From the NCBI RefSeq assembly GCF_002443255.2, contig NW_019211456.1:22809061-22873060 (forward strand): DNA of 64,000 nucleotides, written 5' to 3'. Position 1 is the stretch's first letter. Each line of letters opens with the position of its first letter. Source of the stretch: Varroa destructor (Eukaryota; Arthropoda; Arachnida; Mesostigmata; Varroidae). The translations under genes and the position numbers were made by a program. This document shows positions 37,962 to 51,076 of this stretch, piece after piece. Below the pieces are notes generated by a model. That model made no database searches and was not told the origin of the DNA. It worked only from the letters and a program-made list of their open reading frames with translations.

Positions 37962-38425
37962 AATTCCTGCACATCCTCCATAACCCCGAAAGTAATTCCA
38001 TACTCGTACCTGGCAGGAGGTCTCCTGTTTTAGCCTCGATAGAGTGACCTGCTCAATAACCATCACGAACATCGCCTTCAGCTTTACTACTATCACTGCT
38101 ACCGATTTTACCGCCGCTATTGCCAGCAGAGATCTACGATCCATGCTTTAACTGCTACCCCGAACAAGCTTTCCCCGTTACTTCGGTTCCTTGTTCTACC
38201 ATTCGCCTTCATTTGCTGTTCGAACTCTGCCTCTGATTTTGTCGGTCGCTTGGCTCACGGTCGCGGTATATGTACCTTCAAAGCCGGCATTGGCCTCATA
38301 GGCGCCTTCAAGCTGCACCTACCGGGTGACATCTACCAGGCCAGCTAGCGCAGAACTAAACGGCATAATTCTTGCAGTTCTTACCGACTCCAAAGCAATT
38401 CCTTACTCTTCCCAGTCGCCTGTTT
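37962..38425 (-). repeat. Diverged internal duplication, about 60-70 bases, two copies 400 bases apart
   Basis: On the minus strand the segment from 38030 to 37962 and that from 38425 to 38367 share AAACAGG-GAC, GAGTA-GGAATT-CTTT and TGCA-GAATT in the same order, with small gaps. The frames read QETSCQ in one copy and QRETGDWEE in the other. Between them a minus frame reads LEGAYEANAGFEGTYTAT before a GTGAGC donor. These scraps recall the chitin-binding R&R consensus of cuticle proteins (a Q/R-E-x-GD box and Y-x-A-x-x-GF), which are often tandemly duplicated. Both copies contain stops, so they would be decayed or split by introns. Confidence 0.4.
38009..38144 (-). CDS. Candidate first exon with hydrophobic N-terminus
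   Basis: ATG 38144 (AAAGCATGG context) opens 45 codons that end at a good donor (TGCCAG|GTACGAG). The start reads MDRRSLLAIAAVKSVAVIVV, a possible signal anchor. A possible later exon begins at about 37805 after a pyrimidine tract and reads YCCCESACAF, but its phase does not match. It overlaps the duplicated segment above, so it could equally be a by-product of decayed sequence. Confidence 0.2.
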
Positions 38426-38989
38426 CTCGTTGTACTTTTACCCGTCCGGGAATGGTTGCTGTTGAAATACGTACTGTAGCCCGCTCGACTTCCACCGCCG
38501 TTTCTGTTTGAGTATTGGTTTCGAATAAACTCCTCGTCGAATACTACCACTCCTGCCATTGCAGCTCCATCCACCGTAAGTACTCTTCCTCGTCGTTGAA
38601 TCTTTTTTTCAGATCAGTCCAATGGGGTCGCCCAACCTACCTCTATTCACTTTACGGACATACTACGTACTCGACTACCGACTATAACAGTCGGTTTGCG
38701 TAGTCGGTTTGCCGCTTTACGAACTACTGTTAGTGCACGGAGTCGCATGGTGCTCGACTGAGTTTGGCTCTGTACGAGCCATTTGCCTTACGCGCGTACG
38801 TATAGGTACCGAGGGCGCATACACACGAAAGCGAAGTATTTGGTGGAGCAAAAGGTGAAAGTCGATTGGCCTGTGTTACGTTGCCATTGCGGAAATCGAA
38901 TCAGCAGACGGCCAGAAGCGAAGCTGGCGCCAGCCGCCCAAGGTGACCCACTTGCTCCGATGGCGCTATGACACCATTAATAAGTCTAA

Positions 38990-41900
38990 GCTAAATGTGT
39001 TTTAGGAAAAAGTGATATATATAAACAGAACTATCATGCTTCTGATCCAAGCAAATGGTGTAAATGTAATAGATTCAGTCTTAAATTGATGTCATCTCTT
39101 CGATGCAATAATAATGATGCATTTTCAGAAAGAGACTTATGAACGCCTGTGTGTGCGCATCAAGACGACTGGCAGCTTTTAATAAGATGGTGGCATGTCG
39201 TTTTCGTGTAAATAGTAAAGAGTATAGCAGACACGGGAGATTATTTTGTAATATAACGTACATTTAAACGTATTTTTAATAATGTACTACCAGTGTACCG
39301 GTGGGGGGGAGGGGGGTCTATGTAGAGTGTCGAACTAAAACTTTGAATCGCTAAAATTTGTCATTAAGCATTATATTTTATTCACCATTTCGCTGTTGGG
39401 TAAGACATGTTAAGCAACCTCAGCTGTTCAAAGACTTATGTGACCTACCACGGATTTAAATAAAAAAAATAAAATTCTACCCGTTCTAACAAAATAACAG
39501 ATACCAACATATGCGTATGCAAAAACCAACGACGTTTACAAGTATTTCACTCGATTGCTTAAGCAAATCTATCCATGTTTAGGCAATAAACTCGTTGCCA
39601 AATTTTGTATGAGGGGTTTAATGTTTATTACACGAGGCACTGGCCAGCGTTCAGGCGAAGAAACCATTAAAAAAGTACTTAGTTCAAATAAAAAAACAAA
39701 TCATAGTATTTTGTTGCCGAGATATAACATCACGCCGTACTTCTCTTATAAAAAAAAAAAAGAGAATTTTACGGAAATAAAAACATTTTCTATTTTTCGT
39801 CACAGAGTAAGCGGTATCCAACCCGAGAATAGACACCGTTTTTTTGTCCACTTTTTCTATAGATTTTTAATAGACATTTAAGTAACTTATCTGTAAAAAA
39901 TTTATTTTAAAGGGCTTCTTTGATCTCGACAAGTGAGCGCTAGCGATTCTGCCAGTTTTAACTAACCATACTTCTTGTCACCCTTTAACTTAACTGTGAG
40001 AATAATTGGGCTTACTAAGGCAGTCCGAACACTTGATCTGCACAATACAGACGACAGCTCTTCCCAAATCCATTAGGAAAGAAGCGCTGAGCGATTCTGA
40101 AGCTTTTCCTTGACAGGCAACTACTCTTGGCCAAGCAAGTAAGTTGTATTACCTTTCGTTGTTTAAGAAATATTTCCGCAGAAATCAAAGTACGCAACGT
40201 TTCTTTCAGGGTCTGGCTTTGTTCGAATTTCTATGACTAAACGAGCAGACTATCGAGCCATAGATGATTTTGCGAAGAGGCAACTATAGAAGAAGCGACG
40301 CTGGAGTTCCTAGTGCACACATCCAGTATCTCTGTAACACAGCGCCAAATGGCGATCTAGGTTCGTTTAATAGGCATATACACTATTGAAACTCGCGGAT
40401 CCTGGCTGCCTATAGGAAACAATTGTCAGGAGACTCGCTGTAAAGACGGACTTGAGAACTTAAAGAAACTACTTGGATATTGTCTTATCAGATACTTATA
40501 TTTGGTTAAACCGAACAAAAATACGACACTGATCTATTATTCTAATATCAAAAGGCAATGTCCACGTGCGGGTACGTAACACGATGTATATCTATTTGGT
40601 AGGATCATTCCCGACCAAATCACTTGCTTTTTAAATTTGTCCTTTCTTGTATAGTTCTATATGGTTGTATAAGATTTGTTTCACGATTTTCTTCGATGAA
40701 AGTCGCAAGTACTACGCAAGTAGTACAAGCTAAGGACGTATATGAATCCTATCTTCTTTTATGTTGTAATTCTCCACAGCTGTTGTCTTTGGCTGTCGGT
40801 GAAAGGCGCTGTAGAAACAATCAGTCACCGCACCCAAAGCCTGTCGAATGCTTAGCTTAGCCTAACAGACCTCTTTGGCCTGCTGCGACCCGGTCTTGAC
40901 AGATTTGAAGAGACTCACCATCATATATATGGGAGTGACCATGTTTGCATAAATGTGCGAAATTAAACCGGTGCTATGTAGAAAATAAAATTGTAAACAC
41001 CGCGTAAACGAACCGCTCTTTCTAATGAAGCGATGGGGTGACAATGTTCAGTTTAACGCTAAAAGTTCAAATCATTAAAAATTTACAGATTACATTTTAA
41101 GAAATGTGTGATCATATAAAAAAAAATATTGCCTCAGTTGAAAGCTTGAGGGCAAGTGCATATAGACAAGCTGCAGATTTTTCTTCAAAATCGATTTTAG
41201 TCCGGATAACTGAAAGCAAACATTATTAATCAACTAATTAATTACGAATTTTTCGGTGAAATTCTCGCTTAAAATTTTCCAGTATGACTAGAAATCATTA
41301 AGTATTTACCTAAACGCAAAGTACTGTTTTTTTTTTTATTTGCAATAGTTCAAATGCTAATGATATTAACGAAACCCTGAAATAAGGTTTAGTTGTGGAG
41401 AGCCAAAGCGTGACTTTTTTTGTTCTCAATACAGTATCTAGACAGAATACGAAAGTAGCTAACTCTTTACCTAAATTGTTTATTAGTAATACAATAAACG
41501 CTTAAAATAACGACTACTAGAAATAGTGAAATGAGGTCATTGATGTTCCCGAACGTTTCTAGCTGGCTATCTCAGCGGAAGCGATTTTTAAGTGATAGAA
41601 GTTAGGAAAAAATTCAAGAAATTTTGCAGACAACGTTCTTCATTTGTGCTCGTATAAAAACTTCTTGGAAAGGATTGTCGCAATAGTGAAGGAACGAACC
41701 TCTCTTGGCTAATCAAATGATCCCCGGCTCTTATGTTTAAATAAGCACACAGTGGATATCGCAATATGATGAGCCACTTGTTATAGCTTAAGTCCTACTA
41801 TAATTTTCAGTTGGATCTGATCGTGCGAGTACTTTACCTCATTAACAATACGCATGGCTTCTCCTCGTCTTTCGTCGTTTCCGCTAATGGCTAACGGTCT

Positions 41901-43996
41901 CTTTCATTTGAGCACCTTTAGGTTTGTCTCAGCGTTTCGTTAACACCGGTGGTATTTGAGCGATATTAAAAAGAATGAATGGAGCCTTATGTTCACACAG
42001 ATACTCCAAGAAAGATCAAGTACAATTGATACACATTCAATTGACAGTCAACAAAAGAAAATTTAAACGAGACGGCAGCTTTTTCTACTATATATTGAAG
42101 CAAGACACTTTTTTTAACACCAAAAATTATTTCCCCAAATCATATCTGCCAGGTCACCTTTTTTTAGAAATTCAGTTGGAATGGTAAAGTGTTAGTTACC
42201 CATTTGAGGAAAACGTCGTTGACTGAGGCATATCGCCCTGTTGATCTTAAACGTGTTCATAATTTCAGCACACATTCTTAATAGGGCGCCGGCCCTCACT
42301 GAAACATTAAGAACTCAGTCAGGCTACATTATATGATGTTTACGGAGTTATGTTACGCTTAAAACATTATGGCTAAGAGACCATTTAATCATGAGATGCG
42401 CGCCACAGACATCATGGCTTTGAACTACAAGCTTCGTATCATCAAACGAGAATTATACCTATGGAAACGCTCCAACCACATATCAACGGATGCGGGACAG
42501 AACCCTAGGCGGAGTCTGGAACCATAGAGTATGTTTTCGGTAGTTTGCTTAGACAACATGTGAGTTCTCGTATGGCCGTAACATTATTTTCCCTTGTAGA
42601 AAAACTAACTTATTTCCGGGGGAGGCTACAGCTTGTATATATATCGTATCGATATATGAGAAAAACAAGGATGTTATACGCTGTGCGTGAGCGCCCGTTA
42701 TAAACCACGACTATTATTCCACACGTAATTAGTTTTGTGTAAATCTTTATTTTTTGTTGTGATATGATGTATTAATTTACTTAGAAACAAATTAATTGAT
42801 TTTTTTCTATTCACCATACAAACAGTGTAAAGCGTAGCCATGAAAACAGTTCATAACCGACCCAGATTTTCGCGTAGGGGCCTCACATCATCATTTCGAT
42901 TATACAAAACGGTTAAAGCATTTGTATAGTGGACATTGGCAGCAGTCCCTAGCCAGCCGACTCCTTCAAACCCGCCTAAAACTCACCACAATAACAACCG
43001 TCTTATTAACTAACACTGTAACAACGTACATGCATATAATGAATGGACTGTAAATCATATACCGACCTACGTGCGCTGCGTTCAGTTTATCAATTTGCTG
43101 ACGGCAGCGGAAGCGTTATTTCGACTGGCCTCGGCGCGACGCGATGGAAACGTAGAATGGGAACAGAGTTAAAAGCTCCTACTTGACAGGCTACTGCGCG
43201 TTTCCTTTACACGGTTCCTGTTTGCTAAGCCCCTGTTGCCGGAGCAAGTGGTTCGTATAAGTGACGCGTTTGCAAAACAGTTTGCCGGTTGGGGGCCGGA
43301 TTAGAGTCGTTGAGGCGTGCATCGCACGAGTCGCTAATGTTGTCCACTGTTTGTTTATGGGTTTCTGTAAAGATACGAAGTTGTGGAACTGGACGTTACA
43401 ACGCCCCCACCGCTTGATTTGCTAGGGCCTGCTTTTCTGTTTTCTGTAGTTTTCGTTAACCGGTAAAGAATCCATATAGTGCAACATAACGTAATGCGAA
43501 CGTTGTTCCCTTGTGTGTACATGTAAAATTTCACCTGATATTTCCTTTAGAAAAATAGAAACACAGGCAGAATAAATTCATTTTCTTTGAAGGCATGACA
43601 ACCAGGCATTTTATTTGTTGCCGTGCAACAATATTCAAGCGGACTGCGTTGACTATTTCTGAGAAATAAATAGAAGAACGTTTGTAAGAGGATCGCTTGC
43701 TCGGATTTCTACGTTTGGCGTAGTGTACATGACGTGAGTCAATGTAGTTGATTGCGCTGCGTTGAAAGCTGTGTTTATCTAAGAAAATAATTGAGAGCGT
43801 AGCTCCGACATGTCTTTGTTGAACCCTCTGCTCGATATGCCTTACGAACTAATATCTGATCTTCTAGGTAGCTCAAGAACGTATACACGGCGCTTCGAAA
43901 CACGAATTTAATCGTTGAGAGTGTTTTTCTAATGAAATCACCAAGTTTTGACAAACCAAACATTGTGTATATGTGCCTCTTTCTTGCTTTTAACAG
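38990..43996. other. Long non-coding stretch
   Basis: AT-rich with poly-A/T runs and a G-rich run at 39302-39316. A CpG-richer patch at 42840-43460 has no usable frame and might be a promoter or 5' leader for the exon at 43997. No transposon motif was recognised. Confidence 0.35.
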
Positions 43997-44112
43997 AGAA
44001 CACTATTCAAGTATGCTGTTGCTTGACGAAAGTTATTTCGATGGAAAATCTAAAAGCGTTAAAGAGATCGTCGATAATATGTATGAACAAAGAATTCTAA
44101 GTTCTGATTTGG
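43997..44112 (+). CDS. Candidate internal exon, function unknown
   Basis: An excellent acceptor (GCCTCTTTCTTGCTTTTAACAG) precedes 116 bases open in the phase that starts with one base. The exon reads EHYSSMLLLDESYFDG and KEIVDNMYEQRILSSDL and ends at G|GTCAGT. The residue mix, rich in E, D, K and hydrophobics, looks like a real soluble protein rather than noise. No phase-compatible neighbouring exon was found on either side, and no family was recognised. Confidence 0.28.
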
Positions 44113-47100
44113 GTCAGTCGAGAAAAGAAAGGTAGATTCGGGGATACAGAGCGCGCGTTCATCCTGTCTATTTCTTTTGAGAACTGTCACTTGTAGTCCG
44201 CGATTTTACAGAAGCTATGTGAGATACAGATTCGTTTAGACTTGTTTAAGCTAGCAGCATACCGAAACGCGATCACGGTTTTAGTGCAAGGTTTGCAGCA
44301 TATGGAATTTAAAAAATAGATCGTTTTTTTTAACTCGGATGAGGGCGCAGAGCGAGTGCCCGAAAATACAACTTAAGCATAACACTGGCTCCGTATTGAC
44401 GAAATACAGGGTTTACCATTTCATTGGTAACGACTGGTGCGAGCACGTCCCTTTTCGAGTGACCAGCAGTTTCATATGCAAAACTCTATACGGCTTCCTT
44501 TATACGGCTGTCGAGGGCGGTCACGTGACAGGTCACTTCGGCAAAGTCAGCAATTGTCATAAAATACAGTGTCAAAATAGTCTTTCTGGTTACCGTACTG
44601 GTTGCCCATCTCATTAGAACCATAGTTTACCTGAAATTCCTTCAAAAATTCTTGCGAATAATTAAAAAAAAATACAATATCTAGCGCTTATGCTCATTAC
44701 GAGGAGGTAACTGATAAGGTATTCTGCTAATTGTTTTTCCTCAAAGAAGATGAGGGCTCGGATGTATACTATAAAAATTCGTGTAAGCCCACAAATGCAC
44801 ATTATATGGGTTGGGCTTCTAGCTTTTAAGAAGATGGATTCAGAAAAGCTTAATTTAGTTGCGCTCTGTTCTAAGAGCAAGCGACCGAAATACACTCGCT
44901 GCAGATGATCAATCACTCTCACAGACCAAAGTCGCTGTTAACTGTGTAGCTGTAGCGTTTTGCGGTCTACGACAACATGCACTGGGGGCATATCTGCTTC
45001 TCTGGCATTCGGAAACGTGCATATTCAATTAAATACGTGACATCTTCAAAGATTTGCCATTCGCTGGAATATGTCAGAATCTAATCAAACAGCATTTCCT
45101 AAAAACTACTCCACTTTGATACTCGTCAACATCGATCCCTTGCTGTGGTTGACGGCCGCAGCTTCGGGTGCCTGTTATGTCAATATCCGTGTCACCCGAA
45201 CCAAGGCCCACCTGCTTTTAGTTTCAACAAGCACCAGCTTCTGTAAAAGACAAGCTGTATTATTATATATTCTAAAACGAGATCTTGTTTAAATATTTTG
45301 TTGGCCTAAAAGCACGCTTAACTGGCACCCAGCGAATACGAAAAGTCTTATATTTACGCAGCCGTTATTAGATTCTCGACCAGTTTGGAAAGTAGTTTAA
45401 TAATCCTATTTTAACGTCAAGGAAAGAAGAGGCAATGAACATAGTTTCCCTATTCTTGGACCTGCTACAACCGTTTTTACTCTGTTGAATTTTAGAAGGG
45501 GCCCCGGTTTTTTGCACGCTAACATAATCCTTATTGTCAGGCAAACATATCTATTCCTCGTGGCGTTTGAGGCATCATTTTTACACAAACTTCAAATTTT
45601 AACTGTGGGGTCCATATAAGCGCTCATGGTTCAATCGGCGAAAAACTTCGTTTGCCGAATTCTTTACTACATCACTATTACCAGAGAGCATGTAGTATGT
45701 TCAAGCAATACTGGTAGCTTACATCAATGACCACGGCGTGTATTAGCTTTGAGTTTTTAAACATCCTGCATATGCGAGTATATCGAAAGGGCTGTTTTTT
45801 TTTCTTCGAGAGATGAGGTACACGGCCACATGAAGCGATAACCTGCTCTACGTAGAATGAATATGAAAAATGAACGCATCTCTCCCTGGGAAGGTAAGAC
45901 AAAAAATGACAGAGCTTCCATATTTGTAAAATTACTTAATGAATAGCTACGTTTTAAATTTACTTAAACAACTAATACATAGATTTGGTATAATGTATGT
46001 GAATAGTTGGTTTTAATTAATTGTTTTATGAATTTTTCCATTAGGCAGTTATCCATGGACGCGCGTAAGTTAGCTCTCGAGAAAAATTTAAGGTTATAGT
46101 ATCATAGAAAGGATCAAGTACGATTTAATGAGAAAACAATATAATCTCAAAGTAAACACACGCTTATATACCATAGGTCACGTATAGATCCGGTTAAGGT
46201 TTCTTTCGCTTACAGTATTTTGCATGCAGTAGCCTCCCTTGCTGGGAGATATTGATGATACATTGTACATAGAAATTATGAAATACAGAGATGGCTCGAA
46301 CTTAACTAATAAACGGTGCTTTTATTTTGTTCACGGCAAATTTCCATCCTTCGTCCATACGAACAAGGTTAATAGGTAGGTTGTACAGTAAGTACTTATA
46401 TAACGCAAATTGAAGTTTGGCGACGTTGAGTAAAACTCAGAGCTGGTAGCGTACTACCGCCAGAGCAAGATCACTTTATTTAATTCCACTTATGGCAGCC
46501 CGTTATTATTTGCCAACGCCGATTACCCTAGGGAAGTTACCAATGAGCCTAATCCACCCTATCCTTTGCTAACATACGACCAAGATCTAAATGTTCATTA
46601 TGTTCTGTGGAAGGCGGAACCGCGCTACGAATTTAAATATTTAGAAGGACGCTACGATCACCAATAATTCTACAGTGAGCCTTAAAAATTTCAGTTCCGA
46701 ACTTGTATGACTTTTGCTAGCCCATATAAACATGTTCAATACTATTTGATTAACAATCAATCGATCTTGACAAAAAAAAAAACACTTCATATACCTATGC
46801 TCCCCAGCATTCGCTCGGGTGCAAACTCGGGTTCAATGCTTAACGCTCCCTAACTAGACCTTGTGGTAGTAATGATACACCGTAGATTGGTCTACTGTCA
46901 ACCTTATTATAACATCACATATGTCTACTACGTTCATCCAAGACCCAACAAGTGTAAAATTAAACACACATAGCTATAACACGCGTCAAAAGGTAGACAG
47001 CGTACCTCATACTATCAGATATTATTTCATTACTCTAAGCTACAATTATCCTGAATATACTACAAATTATATCGCTTCAATGCCCGCGATGAATTACCTA

Positions 47101-48000
47101 CCCAGGACCTGGACGTGACTGTTGGAAATGTTCCTGAAACTTCCAGATTGAACGGGACGATTAGAAGTGCACTGATATTTATCTGGGCTTATAGCCACTA
47201 TTTTGTGCAATAATGCAGACCCGTTTGACGCTCGATATATCGATAGACTATAGATTTGCACAGGTCTTACTGGCAAACGTTTTTGTGCCCGTTTCCATCT
47301 AGCAGATACGTGTGAAAACATTATTGCTACCATTATTTGTGATACTTCTAGAAGTTTGCATCAGCTGGAAAAATGTGCTATGTATACAAGTCACAGGTGG
47401 GAAGGATATTTTAATCTATAATGTTTCGAGTAAATTAACAAACTCCGCCCACAGGAGCGAAACCATGGGTAATCACAATCTCGCTTCGAGCGAAGTTCGG
47501 CCATCTTTAATTAACGAAGTATTTCATGCGCTCATTACATACTTTCACTATAATTATAATATTTATGTGTATGTAAGGTAAGAGTGATTGATGCCTACTA
47601 AAACTAATAACTTTAAGTTTTAAAAAGGACGAATCTGGTACCCATGGTGTTTACTCTATCTACTCTAATGAACTAGTGGTTGACATAGTTCAGCGATTCG
47701 ATACCTATTGTCTGTCTAATATGAGATTACAAGAAAATAAATAAGCTGACCTTAATCAAAGGCTCTGACCTTGGCATCACATTATTCCCCATAAGAAGAT
47801 ATTGTTTGTCCCCTCAATCAGATGATAGAACCCACAGACAGCGCGTCTTGTTATCCTGTGTCGATATGTTTTGCTTGTACTTCCCCATTATTACTAGTCC
47901 TCGCTGAGATTTTAAAGGAGGATATGCCGAACTCTTTTTCAGTCTACGTCTTTTTGTATTTCCCTATGTGCCTTGGTTAATGAAGGTTCGAACAATCGAC
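44113..48000. other. Non-coding stretch with a possible LINE C-terminal scrap
   Basis: No gene recognised. A plus frame at 46921-47115 contains THSYNTRQK followed by VPHTIRYYF and YNYPEYTTNYIASMP. This resembles the conserved H-x-Y-x-TR...(L)W-NSLP tail found near the end of several LINE ORF2 proteins. The match is partial and unsupported by RT motifs nearby. Confidence 0.25.
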
Positions 48001-48007
48001 GAAAAGT

Positions 48008-49030
48008 GGTGGGTTGGTCAGAAATGGCCACTACAACCAAATTTGCCGGATTTTCAAATTGAACAACTCTTAAAACAGATGTCAATATCAGATGAAATTT
48101 GGCTGATGAATACTCGTTTCTTTCAAACTTGAGTTTCTTTCACGAGAAATAAGTTAGGAAAAAAATACCCTTTATTCTCAACAGTCGACGCTCATTTCCT
48201 TGCAGGTCACAGTGCTGCAAGAATATAGCGAAAATTGGTAAAGACATTCGGCAAGGAAGCTTACAGTATGCCAATGGTGAATTTTAAAAATTGGATTGGA
48301 ATACTGAAAACCAGCGAGTAGGTGACAAAATGTGAAGACCCGAAGAACAAGAACGCCGTGCCGCAATTGAGAAGTTTTTTTTACGAGCTTGAAACCTAAG
48401 AGCCCTGTCGGCCAGAACTGGTATTTTATGTGTAATGTGTTGCGAAGTTGTAAGCCAAATACTACAAATGCGAAAACAGAGTAAAAAGTGGATCCCCAGT
48501 GAATTGACCATGGGGATACGTAAGGTGCGTTCCGCGTACAATTTGCCGACTTTAAGCAACCTGCCTGGAGCACACGGCCGCCACCGACGAGGCACAGTTC
48601 AATCTTTGCCACTAGCCCAATAGAGACCAAGCGAGACGACGGTGTCGCGCTGGAAAGAAATCGAGTTCCGTGACAGTGTTGGAGTTGGTCCCGACGTTTA
48701 GTTGACGCTGGTACTTGCAATGGACATCAGGGGTGTTTACTACAATGAGATACTCGTCGAGAATGAAACAATAAATACAGTCCGCTGTTTTGAGTCCCTC
48801 AAGAGATTCATCGAATGTGAACTAGGCAATCGGAAGCACATAGTCCAGTTGCTTGATGGTTACGCTGGATCTTATCGATATGCCTGGATTACTTTTCGGA
48901 TTGGCATACCCAATGTTGACTTCAGCCTGCCTGTTTTTCTAATCTAAGTCCGTATGATTACGAAGCTTTTCATCCCTCTACAGGGCAATACAAGAAAAAC
49001 AGATTCCGAAAAGCTATAGATAGATAAATT
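48008..49030 (+). pseudogene. mariner-like transposase relic
   Basis: Two parts lie in the same plus frame. First, VVSQILQMRKQSKKWIPSEL (48450-48509), matching the end of the second helix-turn-helix and the WVPHEL box. Second, VLAMDIRGVYYNEIL and NETINTVRCFESLKRF (48708-48815), matching the mariner W-W-D-x-x-G-V-x-Y-Y-E-L-L and T-I-N blocks, followed by LLDGYAGSY where the catalytic DNA-x-PH box belongs. The spacing between the parts (about 70 residues) equals that in mariner transposases. Stops at about 48621 and 48694, loss of the first catalytic block and a shortened DNA-to-SPDL interval show it is dead. TGGGTTGGTCAGAAA near 48009, with TTGCCGGATTTT after it, may be a decayed 5' terminal repeat. 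Confidence 0.7.
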
Positions 49031-49439
49031 ACACAGCAGAAATCGAGTGGTAAGTATATGGGTTCCACAAGCTGGGACAAGCATATAAATAATAGAAAAG
49101 AATACTTCTAAGAAATATTAAAGCCATTCTAGCCCAACATGTTCAAAAGCTATTCAGTCTTAAGGTCCGCTGGAATCGCTAGCAGCGTAACAACCGATAT
49201 CATCGTAGTAGTTTTACTACTTTAGAAAATTCTATTCAATGAATGTCGCTATAATCCCCGCTTTCCGGACTCCTTCTTTGCTGTGCTCTTTGAACTCATG
49301 ACCACTCTGTTATCGTCAGTCGGATATCAAGATAAGTAAGTGAATTTAAAATTCTTCCAAATTAAAGCCATTTATTTCACTTGCACTAGTCCGGATTTTT
49401 ATTAATTAGTACTACGAGCTGTTTGACGAAAGTGCCATA

Positions 49440-50345
49440 AGTCTGTAATTTATCAGGGCTACCCTTTCCCTTTAGCCTGCGAACTCGACCTGTCAGCAAC
49501 TATCTTTTTTCAGGTTAGGCCTTCAAGAGCCTGTCCTTTTTTCTGCCAGGAGTTCTTTTGACATGCCCCGGCTAGCCCCGCATTCTTTGGATGGACAAAG
49601 GTAACGTACAAAACGTCTCTGTCTGCAACGGCCTTGTAAAAGCCGGCGTTCCTGCAGGTTAGCCGGACGCGGGTCAATGCCCTACAGCGAACTAACGAGC
49701 GCAGGAAGTCATTTTCTTTTCTGTCCGTGTAGGATCTACAGGCACCGAGGAAGCTTTCCCACTTCCGTATAAAGAGTTCATATCTAGTAAAGAAATTTGA
49801 AAGAGCTACTGTCTAGCCTAAAAATATGGTTTCCAGCAGGTTTCTCTGCTGCTTTTCTCTCGCACTTTATTGCCTCTATTTCACTTTAAGTGTAACCTCA
49901 GTAATATACTAATTGAACGTAAGGAGAGTTTATGCGAGCGATATCTGTTCACACCAAGGTCATCGGCAAACAGGATAAGGCCTACGTGTCACTAATGTTT
50001 TCTGTGCACGGTGGAAGTTTGTTGATAAATAATAAAAGTAACAGGAGATAATCCTTTTCCGGAGTTTGCTGAATATCTCTTTCCGTTAAGCCGCCCCGAT
50101 AATGTTTTGCAAGATGTCTGTGTGCTGTTTTAAAAACGTCAACGGTACACCCTACCTGGCAATGCTTGTGACAACGACCCTTAATTCGAAGTCAACGAAT
50201 ACCGATATGTGTCATCTACTTCATCCAGCAGTATCTTGTAAACCGTTTTTACGGTGAAGCCCGCGCCGCTCTTCTGGTAACCTTTTATGGTATTCTAGAT
50301 AAGGAGCTAGTCGGAAAAGCCTTTCTTAGCGATGTCTCTCCACTA
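49440..50345 (-). pseudogene. LINE (non-LTR retrotransposon) reverse-transcriptase relic A
   Basis: On the minus strand three RT landmarks occur in order. DIAKKGFSD (about 50340-50315) sits where the D-x-x-x-AFD box belongs. GKGLSPVTFIIYQQT (about 50057-50015) matches PQGS-LSPLLF-IYIND. LILFADDLGVN (49980-49948) is the catalytic F-A-D-D box. A 100-codon open stretch follows (about 49805-49496), beginning ALSNFFTRYELFIRKWES, which fits the thumb region after the catalytic box. Two AATAAA motifs follow near 49400 and 49370 on the same strand. Stops and frameshifts separate the blocks, so it is inactive. The clade (jockey- or CR1-like) is not certain. Confidence 0.6.
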
Positions 50346-51076
50346 TTTGAGATCTGTTCGTCCCTTTTCCCTCTTGGGTTGACTAAATACCTCGTTGTCT
50401 CAAATACGTTTCAGCAGGGTTGTCTGGCTATGTGCAAGTAAGATACATTTTGTCTTCATTCTAGATTCCATCGGGGCTGCATCCTTCATGTACGTAACAT
50501 TTAGAAACACCTGACTCGGCTCTAAGAACAGTTACGTCCTTGCTTTTTTGCAGGATGTTTACTTTTTTCCGATACGCTCTTCAGCTCCCGTAGCGCAGCG
50601 AAGATGAAATAAGTGAGGGCCGATTTGCTTGACGGTGGTAGGCGCCTCTTTTATCGTTCTTATAATACCTCATCCCGATAATATGATTGTGATTGTTGCT
50701 TCTGTTTGCTCGGCTATTTCCTGGATGCCGATGCATCTCCTGCAAGCCTGATTTATGCGTTGGTTATTGATGAGGACTCAGTATAGAATTTTTGGTCTTT
50801 AAAGGGGAGCGTACTTTCTCGATCTGGTATTCTCTTTGGCTTTCTAGTTTTGGTTTACATAGTCTCCGACCATTTTGGTTACATTCAGTATCTCAAGAGG
50901 TTACCTACAAACCTTCCGCACAAAGCCCTGAGTATTTGTATGAAACTGAGTATTGCGGTTAACCATAGGATGTTCTGCATCATATGATTCACGTTGACAT
51001 TCAGCTCTCGGTTCCGAGCGATCAATGTGTTACTGGCTTGTCTGCATTTCTTATGAAATGCTATTGCGGGTATCAA
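50346..51076 (-). pseudogene. Possible upstream part of LINE relic A
   Basis: A minus frame of about 60 codons (51076-50885) has a hydrophobic segment (NILWLTAILSFIQIL) and could be decayed ORF2 or an unrelated exon ending near a GTAGGT donor. The rest has no clear frame. No endonuclease motif was recognised, so the upstream limit of the LINE is unknown. Confidence 0.2.

Noticed and set aside
39555..39881. 108-codon plus frame
   Set aside because: AT-driven lysine, phenylalanine and isoleucine runs, no splice context; typical of chance open frames in AT-rich DNA.
47685..47705. B-box-like GCGATTCGATACC
   Set aside because: No A box at a pol III spacing upstream.
48178..48720. Longest open frame (180 codons, minus strand)
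   Set aside because: It lies antisense to the plus-strand mariner relic, starts at an alternative codon context, and has no recognisable domain; best explained as a shadow frame.
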